NCBI GenBank assembly: GCA_964392615.1
Contig: CAYMRB010000397.1
Span: 1-9,614, forward strand
Reading direction: 5' to 3'
Source: CAYMRB01 sp964392615
GTDB lineage: Bacteria > Planctomycetota > UBA8108
DNA: 9,614 nt
Each line of letters opens with the position of its first letter. The first letter of the stretch is position 1. The position numbers and the translations under genes are program-made. Under the pieces are notes generated by a model that was given only the letters and a program-made list of their open reading frames with translations, was not told the origin of the DNA and made no database searches. Of this stretch, positions 4,497 through 9,614 are shown piece after piece.

Positions 4497-6506
4497 ATGA
4501 CGTCACCGCCCACCAGCCGGTTCACAGCCGCACTCTTCGCCGCGTCGACGCTCCTCGCGACTGCGGCCGCGTCTCGACTCGCGGCGCAGGATCCAGCGAC
4601 GCAGCGCGACGCTGTGCCGACCTCGTTCACCGCGACGACGTCGACGCCTCTCATCCGCGGCCTCGACGTCGAAGTCGACCTGACGATCGACGCGCTCGAC
4701 GTCGCTGGCAAGCGGCTCGAGACCTTCGAGGGCACGATTCGTGTTCACGGCGCTCGGGTCGGCGACGCGTCCACCCCGGACGCGGACGAGGCGCCGGCGC
4801 TCGACGCCGCATTCCGAGACGGGCGGTGCGAGCTCGACGGAGTCGTCATCCCATCCGGCGAGATCGCGGTGGAGCTTCCCGCCGCGCGCGACACGGGTGG
4901 CCGCCAGACGATCGCGTTGCGCCAAGTCCACGGGCTTCTGACGATTCTGCCGCCCCTCCTGGCGATCGTCCTCGCGCTTCTGACGCGCCAGGTCCTGATC
5001 TCGCTCTTCTGCGGCGTCTGGCTCGGCGCGGCGATCGTCCACGGGTTCAACCCGCTGACGGCGTTGCTGCGCGCGGCGGACACCTACCTGGTCGGCGCGC
5101 TCGGCGACGGCGATCACGCGTTCATCATCCTGTTCAGCCTGTCGCTTGCCGGCATGGTCGGCGTCATCACGCGCATCGGCGGCGTGCGCGGCATCGTCGA
5201 CGTCGTCGCACGCTTCGCGCGGGGCCCGCGCAGCGGTCAGCTCGCGACGTGGCTTCTCGGCTGCGTGGTATTCTTCGACGACTACGCAAACTCGCTCATC
5301 GTCGGCAACACGATGCGACCGTTCACCGACAAGGTGCGCATCAGCCGCGAGAAGCTGGCGTTCATCGTCGACGCGACCGCCGCTCCCGTCGCGACGATCG
5401 GCGTCATCTCGACCTGGACCGCGTATCAGCTCGGCCTGCTCGGCGATCTGGGGGGGCCGACGCGGGAGCTCATCGGACAGCCATATTGGTTCTTCTTGCG
5501 CTCGATCCCCTACAGCCTCTACAGCTTCGCTGCGCTGCTGCTCGTGTTCCTGTCCGCGCTGACGCTGCGCGACATCGGCGCGATGCGCCGCGCCGAGGCG
5601 CGCTGCCGCGCAACCGGAGCCGTGCTGCGCGACGGCGCGGTGCCCCTCGTCGACGCGAGTCTCGATCGCATGGGCGAGGTCGAGGGCGTTCGACCGCGCT
5701 GGTACAACGCCGCGCTGCCGATTGTCTGCGTCGTACTCTTCACGATGCTCGGCCTCTGGGCGACGGGGCGCTCCGCGGCCGGTGACGGCGCCCCCCTTCA
5801 CGACGTGATCGGCAACGCGGATGCGTACAGCTCGCTCCTGTGGGGCGCGCTCGGCGCGTCGCTCGTCGCGATGGCGCTGGGCGTCCGTTCCGGCCAGAAG
5901 GTCGCGACCGTGATCGACGCGTGGGTGCAGGGCGCACGGTCGCTCGTCCTCGCGGTGATGATCCTCCTGCTCGCCTGGTCGATCAGCACCGTGTGCAAGC
6001 AGGTACACACCGGCGAGTACATCGCGTCGCTGACCGAGGGACTGCTGACGCCGAGCTTCCTGCCGGCGATCGCGTTCGTCACCGCCGGCGTCATCGCGTT
6101 CTCGACGGGAACGTCGTACGGCACGATGGCGATCCTCGTGCCGATCCTGCTACCGCTGGCCGCCAAGCTGCTGGGAGACGCTGAGGTCGACGCGGCGCAG
6201 GCGCAACCGATCGCGCTCGCGGTGCTTGCCGCGATCCTCGGCGGCTCGGTGTTCGGCGATCACTGCTCACCGATCTCGGACACGACGGTGCTGAGCTCGA
6301 TGGCGGCCGGCTCGGACCACATCGATCACGTGCGCACGCAGATGCCATACGCCCTCCTCGGCGCTACCGTCGCCGCCATCGCCTACGTCGCGGTCGGCTT
6401 CGGCGTCAAGGTGGCGATCGTTCTTCCCGGAGCGCTCGTCGTGACAGCCATCGCGTTCCTGGCACTGGCCAGATCCTGCCGTCCATCGCCGGAGGCGGAC
6501 GCTTGA
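4497..6506 (+). CDS. NhaC-family Na+/H+ antiporter with N-terminal extracytoplasmic domain
   Basis: This integral membrane antiporter is expected to exchange Na+ for H+; the family also includes transporters of organic anions or amino acids. The transporter part begins near residue 147 and has about a dozen hydrophobic segments. Family hallmarks are FFDDYANSLIVGNTMRPF (259-276), STGTSYGTMAILVPI (536-550) and GSVFGDHCSPISDTTVLSS (583-601), which contain the conserved polar residues of the ion path. Before it lie a signal-peptide-like segment (8-30, with AAQD) and a polar stretch of about 115 residues with strand-like repeats (for example GLDVEVDLTI, 55-64), probably a small beta domain outside the cytoplasm. 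At 669 residues it is longer than ordinary NhaC (about 450-500). It starts 50 bp after dacB behind a GAGGA ribosome binding site and overlaps the next gene by four bases. I give no symbol because substrate and subgroup cannot be fixed. Confidence 0.88.
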   Translation: MTSPPTSRFTAALFAASTLLATAAASRLAAQDPATQRDAVPTSFTATTSTPLIRGLDVEVDLTIDALDVAGKRLETFEGTIRVHGARVGDASTPDADEAPALDAAFRDGRCELDGVVIPSGEIAVELPAARDTGGRQTIALRQVHGLLTILPPLLAIVLALLTRQVLISLFCGVWLGAAIVHGFNPLTALLRAADTYLVGALGDGDHAFIILFSLSLAGMVGVITRIGGVRGIVDVVARFARGPRSGQLATWLLGCVVFFDDYANSLIVGNTMRPFTDKVRISREKLAFIVDATAAPVATIGVISTWTAYQLGLLGDLGGPTRELIGQPYWFFLRSIPYSLYSFAALLLVFLSALTLRDIGAMRRAEARCRATGAVLRDGAVPLVDASLDRMGEVEGVRPRWYNAALPIVCVVLFTMLGLWATGRSAAGDGAPLHDVIGNADAYSSLLWGALGASLVAMALGVRSGQKVATVIDAWVQGARSLVLAVMILLLAWSISTVCKQVHTGEYIASLTEGLLTPSFLPAIAFVTAGVIAFSTGTSYGTMAILVPILLPLAAKLLGDAEVDAAQAQPIALAVLAAILGGSVFGDHCSPISDTTVLSSMAAGSDHIDHVRTQMPYALLGATVAAIAYVAVGFGVKVAIVLPGALVVTAIAFLALARSCRPSPEADA

Positions 6507-7402
6507 GCGCGCGGTCCGCCGACTCCGCTCCGGATCTCTCGTGCGTCGTCTGCGGCAGCCGCGAGGCACGCGTCGTCTTCGTGGAACACGGCATCGATAT
6601 CCTGCGCTGCGTCGGCTGTGGGCATGTGTACTCGTCGTACCGCGTACCACAGGACTACGACGGGTATTTCGGCGCCGAGGAGATCACCGGCGACCAGCCC
6701 TGGTGGGACGAAGCGCACGACGGCATGTACCGCGACTTCGCCGCGCGCTTCCTCTACGAGCGTTCGGGCCGCCTTCTCGACGTCGGCTGCGGCCTCGGTT
6801 TCTTCGTACGGTTCGTCTCGCGCCTGACCGGTTGGTCCGCTGCGGGCTGCGAGATGTCGCCCAACGCCTCGCGGTACGCCCGCGAGACCCTCGGGCTGGA
6901 CGCGGTGCACACCGGCCGCGTCGAGGAGGCCGGATACGCGCCGGGTTCGTTCGACGTCATCACGCTGTGGGACGTGATCGAGCACATCCCCGATCCGGCG
7001 CCGTTCCTCGAGACGCTCGCGGGCCTGCTCGCGGACAACGGTCTGCTCTTCCTGCACACGCCGAACGTCCGCGTCACGATGCCGAGAGCGCGCGTCAAGC
7101 ACGCCCTGCGCGGAATGCGCGAGGGCGTCCACTATCTCGAAGCGAAGGACCACATGAACAACTACTCGCCGGCGACCCTGCGGCGAGTGCTGACGGCAGC
7201 CGGCTTCGACGCGATCGAGTTCTTCCACCTGCGTCCGATCCAGAGCGTCGCCGGAAGCCGCAGCCGAACCTTGCGACTTCTGAAGAACGGCTGGTATCAC
7301 GGAGCGCGTGCGCTCCACGCAGCCACACTCGGTCGTTTGAACCTCGACAACCTCTTCGTCGCAGCGCGGCGAGCTGGAGCCGGCCCTGAACACCGGAGAT
7401 GA
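6503..7402 (+). CDS. SAM-dependent methyltransferase with N-terminal zinc ribbon
   Basis: This 299-residue class I methyltransferase is of the type 11/12/23 kind. CVVC (14-17) and CVGC (36-39) form a four-cysteine zinc-ribbon-like knuckle. The SAM-binding motif I is LLDVGCGLGF (91-100), with E117 as the acidic residue that would hold the ribose. DVITLWDVIEHIPDP (151-165) is the motif IV region, and LFLHTPN (182-188) follows. Genes of this layout occur in polysaccharide, lipid and natural-product clusters; the substrate cannot be told from sequence. The start is TTG at 6503-6505, overlapping the antiporter stop (TTGA), with GGAGG at 6491-6495 seven bases before it. This is a classic coupled start and rules out a missing upstream part. 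The next gene begins four bases after its stop, so it sits in the middle of the operon. Confidence 0.88.
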   Translation: MSARSADSAPDLSCVVCGSREARVVFVEHGIDILRCVGCGHVYSSYRVPQDYDGYFGAEEITGDQPWWDEAHDGMYRDFAARFLYERSGRLLDVGCGLGFFVRFVSRLTGWSAAGCEMSPNASRYARETLGLDAVHTGRVEEAGYAPGSFDVITLWDVIEHIPDPAPFLETLAGLLADNGLLFLHTPNVRVTMPRARVKHALRGMREGVHYLEAKDHMNNYSPATLRRVLTAAGFDAIEFFHLRPIQSVAGSRSRTLRLLKNGWYHGARALHAATLGRLNLDNLFVAARRAGAGPEHRR

Positions 7403-7406
7403 AAGC

Positions 7407-8429
7407 ATGGGTAGCGACGCGGTTTGGCACTACGCGCGGGACGGAGAGATCGTCGGCCCTTTGACGCTGCAGGGCCTCGCGGAGGCGCTCCCCCGCGTCG
7501 ACGGCCCGCGGACGCTCGTCTACGGCCCCGGCGTCAGCGAGTGGACGGAGGCGCGCCAGGTTCCCGAGGTGGCGCGCGAGTTGGGTCGAGGGGGAAGCGG
7601 CGGGACCGCGCCTCCCCCACCGCCGGCGGGCATGGTTGCCGACGAGATCGACTACGAGATCTTCGGCGAGGAGATGCAGTACGTCGAGATCACGCTCGAT
7701 CCCGGCGAGATGGCCGTCGCCGAGGCTGGCGCGATGATGTACATGACGCCGGGCATCCACATGGAGACGGTCTTCGGCGACCCGTCGAAGCAGGCTACGA
7801 GCGGCTTCCTCGGCAAGCTCAAAGCGGCCGGTCAGCGCGTCCTGACCGGCGAGTCGCTGTTCATGACGACGTTTCAGAACCGCGGTAACGAGCGCGAGCA
7901 GGTCGCGTTCGCAGCGCCGTACCCGGGCAAAATCCTGCCGATGGACCTCGCGCGGATCGGCGGGGAGCTGATCTGCCAGAAGGACTCGTTCCTGTGCGCG
8001 GCGCGCGGCGTCGAGATCGGCATCGCGTTCCAGAAGCGCCTCGGGGTCGGCTTCTTCGGCGGCGAGGGCTTCATCATGCAGCGCCTGACGGGCGACGGCA
8101 TGGCGCTCGTGCACGCTGGGGGCACGCTCGCGAAACGAACGCTCGAGCCGGGCGAGGTGCTACGCCTCGACACCGGGTGCTTGGTGGCGCTCGAACCGCA
8201 CGTCGACTACGACATCGAGTTCGTCGGCGGGCTGAAGAACACCCTGTTCGGCGGTGAAGGCCTGTTCTTCGTCAAGCTGACCGGCCCGGGCGATGTGTGG
8301 CTGCAGTCGCTGCCGTTCTCGCGTCTCGCGGGCCGTGTGTTCGCGGCCGCGCCGCAACGCGGCGGATCGCGCGGCGAGGGATCGATCCTCGGCGGGCTCG
8401 GGAATCTGCTCAACGGCGACAACGGTTAG
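7407..8429 (+). CDS. GYF_2-AIM24 fusion protein (TIGR00266-like)
   Basis: Residues 6-55 match a GYF_2 domain: VWHYARDGEIVGPLT with the GP pair (17-18), then a W at 46 in SEWTEA. A Gly/Pro linker (61-75, with five prolines at 69-73) leads to an AIM24/TIGR00266 beta domain at 80-316, seen in EAGAMMYMTPGI (107-118), GFLGKLKAAGQRVLTGESLFMT (133-154), GKILPMD (174-180), KDSFLCAARGVEI (192-204) and GEGLFFVKLTGPG (283-295). AIM24 in yeast mitochondria supports inner-membrane organisation; the bacterial role is not established. There is no signal peptide, so it is presumably cytoplasmic. The Gly/Ser-rich C-terminus ends GNLLNGDNG. ATG 7407 has GGAG at 7395-7398 and follows the methyltransferase stop by four bases. 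It is the last gene of the operon. Confidence 0.9.
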   Translation: MGSDAVWHYARDGEIVGPLTLQGLAEALPRVDGPRTLVYGPGVSEWTEARQVPEVARELGRGGSGGTAPPPPPAGMVADEIDYEIFGEEMQYVEITLDPGEMAVAEAGAMMYMTPGIHMETVFGDPSKQATSGFLGKLKAAGQRVLTGESLFMTTFQNRGNEREQVAFAAPYPGKILPMDLARIGGELICQKDSFLCAARGVEIGIAFQKRLGVGFFGGEGFIMQRLTGDGMALVHAGGTLAKRTLEPGEVLRLDTGCLVALEPHVDYDIEFVGGLKNTLFGGEGLFFVKLTGPGDVWLQSLPFSRLAGRVFAAAPQRGGSRGEGSILGGLGNLLNGDNG

Positions 8430-8456
8430 CTGTCCGTTGAAAACGGGCCGCTAACC
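8424..8456. terminator. Inverted repeat joining the two convergent stop codons
   Basis: GGTTAGC (8424-8430) and GCTAACC (8450-8456) are perfect complements. Inside them GTCCGTT and AACGGGC pair almost fully around loop GAA, making a stem of about 14 bp with one mismatch. The stop of the AIM24 gene (TAG, 8427-8429) and the stop of the nitronate monooxygenase gene (TAG on the minus strand, 8453-8451) lie in opposite arms. The symmetry suits a bidirectional terminator, but no T-tract follows on either strand, so it would work as a weak or Rho-assisted terminator or as a 3'-end stabiliser. Confidence 0.6.
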
Positions 8457-9614
8457 CGCCGACGGTGCAGGCGCGGCCCCGGGCCCCATCGGGAGCGCCC
8501 GGCCGCGCAGGTCGCCGATGACATCGGCGGCGCCGTAGGACTCGCCGAAGATGTCGAGCAGTCGCTTGACGCCGTGCAGCAGATCGTCGCCCGCCGTGAT
8601 CAGCGGCTTCTCCAGGGCGCCGAATCGGCGCACCTGAGGCAGACCGACGTTTGCCAGCAGCGAGTTGCACAGGCACTTGCGTCCCGCCGTCTCTTCCGCG
8701 TCGCCGCCCTTCTTCTGCCAGATCTCGATCGGCTCGGCCGGGCAGCGGAAGCCGACCGCGCCGGAGTCCGTTTCGTACGCGGTCCGCAGATAGCCGAGGT
8801 CGCAGACGCGTCGGCGCTCCTGGTAGGTCTCATCCTCGGCGAGGCTGTCCTCCAGCCCCTGAACGACCTTGAACGGAAACCCCGTCGGCGACGCGATCGG
8901 GTCGGTATAGACGCCGGCCGTGCCCGCGCGAACGCGGTCGAGGATCTCCTGCTTGATCGCGCCCTCAAGTCCGGACTCGCGACAGAACGCGAAGACCGTA
9001 CCGACCTGGATGCCGGCCGCGCCGAGCTCCTTGGCCTCGCGCAAGCCGCTCGCCCGCGCGCGGGAACCAGCGAGCCAGAACGGCAGGCCGAGGGCCCCGA
9101 TCCTGGCGAGGTTGACCTCGTCACGAGGACCGTAGATCGGTTCGCCGGCGGCGTCGAGCTCGAGCTTGCCCCGCGGGGGAGCGTTGTGGCCGCCCGCGGT
9201 CGGCCCCTCGACGACGAATCCTTCGATCGATCCCGTCGATCGCTTCATGAGCATCTGAGCCAGCGTCACCGACGCGATGATCGCGAAGAAACGCGGCCTG
9301 GTGAGCGACGGCAGATGGTCACCGAACGTCGCACGCGGATCGAAGCGCAGTCGCGCGTCAGCGAGTGTCGTTGCGGAAGGGTCGATCGCGAGCTTGAGGC
9401 TCGCCTCGCGGTGCGCGGCCAGGTTGTCGAGCGCGCCGGGAATCTCGCGAGGAATCCCCGCGCCCATGAGCACGACGTCGACGCCCGCCAGCATCGCGCC
9501 GTACAGCGCGGGAAGCGTCGGCAGCTGGATCTTCTCGAGCAGGTTGATGCCGACGAGTCCGCCGTGCCCCTCCTTCGCGAGAAACACCTCGACGAAGCTG
9601 CCCGCGACGGTCAG
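8451..9614 (-). CDS. Nitronate monooxygenase family flavoenzyme, 5' end outside window
   Basis: The frame is open from the right edge to TAG at 8451-8453 (387 codons in the window). A GTG at 9587 could be read as a start, but the nine codons before it (LTVAGSFVE) continue the same domain, so the gene begins beyond the edge. It belongs to the FMN-dependent 2-nitropropane dioxygenase/nitronate monooxygenase family of TIM barrels. In-window residues show VEGPTAGGHNAPPRG (135-149), whose H143 is the likely catalytic base, LPFWLAG (177-183), and GAAGIQVGTVFAF (198-210), the flavin-phosphate site. C-terminal to the barrel are C271, C291 and the pair C314/C316 (GRKCLCN). This matches a subgroup common in cyanobacteria and other environmental bacteria, as I remember it, whose true substrate is unclear. 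It converges on the operon with 21 bp between stops. Confidence 0.9.
   Translation of the reverse strand: MTVAGSFVEVFLAKEGHGGLVGINLLEKIQLPTLPALYGAMLAGVDVVLMGAGIPREIPGALDNLAAHREASLKLAIDPSATTLADARLRFDPRATFGDHLPSLTRPRFFAIIASVTLAQMLMKRSTGSIEGFVVEGPTAGGHNAPPRGKLELDAAGEPIYGPRDEVNLARIGALGLPFWLAGSRARASGLREAKELGAAGIQVGTVFAFCRESGLEGAIKQEILDRVRAGTAGVYTDPIASPTGFPFKVVQGLEDSLAEDETYQERRRVCDLGYLRTAYETDSGAVGFRCPAEPIEIWQKKGGDAEETAGRKCLCNSLLANVGLPQVRRFGALEKPLITAGDDLLHGVKRLLDIFGESYGAADVIGDLRGRALPMGPGAAPAPSAG

Noticed and set aside
2944..4506. A 520-codon open frame antisense to dacB
   Set aside because: Its product is low-complexity and charged, with poly-Ser from the purine tract. It arises because a GC3-rich gene leaves few stops on the other strand, and dacB on the plus strand has all three catalytic motifs.
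4503..6008. A 501-codon open frame antisense to the antiporter gene
   Set aside because: The product is Arg/Asp/Glu-rich without any recognisable motif and mirrors a clear membrane protein; it is a composition shadow.
6383..8114. Long minus-strand frames opposite the methyltransferase and AIM24 genes
   Set aside because: The plus-strand genes have Shine-Dalgarno sequences, tight spacing and family motifs; the antisense frames have none.
9585..9587. GTG as the start of the nitronate monooxygenase gene
   Set aside because: The codons upstream to the window edge continue the conserved N-terminal sequence in the same frame, so the true start lies outside.

Overview
The window is about two-thirds G+C and gene-dense, with strong C/G preference at third codon positions in most genes. 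It has no phage, transposon, CRISPR or conjugation genes. The gene content points to a high-GC environmental bacterium. A sulfatase-modifying-factor-like membrane protein, a GYF_2-AIM24 fusion, an NhaC antiporter with an N-terminal extracytoplasmic domain and a yeast/Bacteroidetes-like ketol-acid reductoisomerase would fit Planctomycetota or a related lineage. That placement is inference from gene style, because no marker gene is present.

Left part (1-2547, all minus strand). Reading in transcription order, ilvC (ketol-acid reductoisomerase, with an unusual histone-H1-like lysine tail) is followed by a tRNA-Pro(GGG) gene with its own probable -10 element and a strong intrinsic terminator. Next come a possible 44-residue membrane protein and an FGE/SUMF1-fold membrane-anchored protein that runs off the left edge. 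The last gene has visibly lower third-position GC than the rest.

Divergent promoter region (2548-2700). ilvC leaves to the left from a good sigma70-type promoter and a four-gene set leaves to the right. The two -35 hexamers lie on top of each other on opposite strands. The ilvC leader carries a small hairpin and four tandem copies of a 10-bp CCTGACGTGG-like unit that run into its ribosome binding site.

Right operon (2701-8429, plus strand). The order is a PBP4-type D-Ala-D-Ala carboxypeptidase (dacB-like), an NhaC-family Na+/H+ antiporter, a zinc-ribbon SAM methyltransferase and a GYF_2-AIM24 protein. After a 50-bp gap behind dacB the genes are tightly packed: a 4-base overlap with a TTG start, then a 4-base gap. 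Co-transcription is likely. The shared theme is the cell envelope and ion balance, but the role of the last two genes is not known.

Right edge (8451-9614, minus strand). A nitronate monooxygenase-family flavoenzyme converges on the operon and its 5' end lies outside the window. The stop codons of the two converging genes sit in opposite arms of one perfect inverted repeat.

I see no clear-cut new multi-gene defence or mobile system. The most unusual items are the H1-like tail on IlvC, the architecture of the ilvC/dacB control region, the GYF_2-AIM24 fusion with proline-rich tracts in the same operon, and the stop-codon hairpin.
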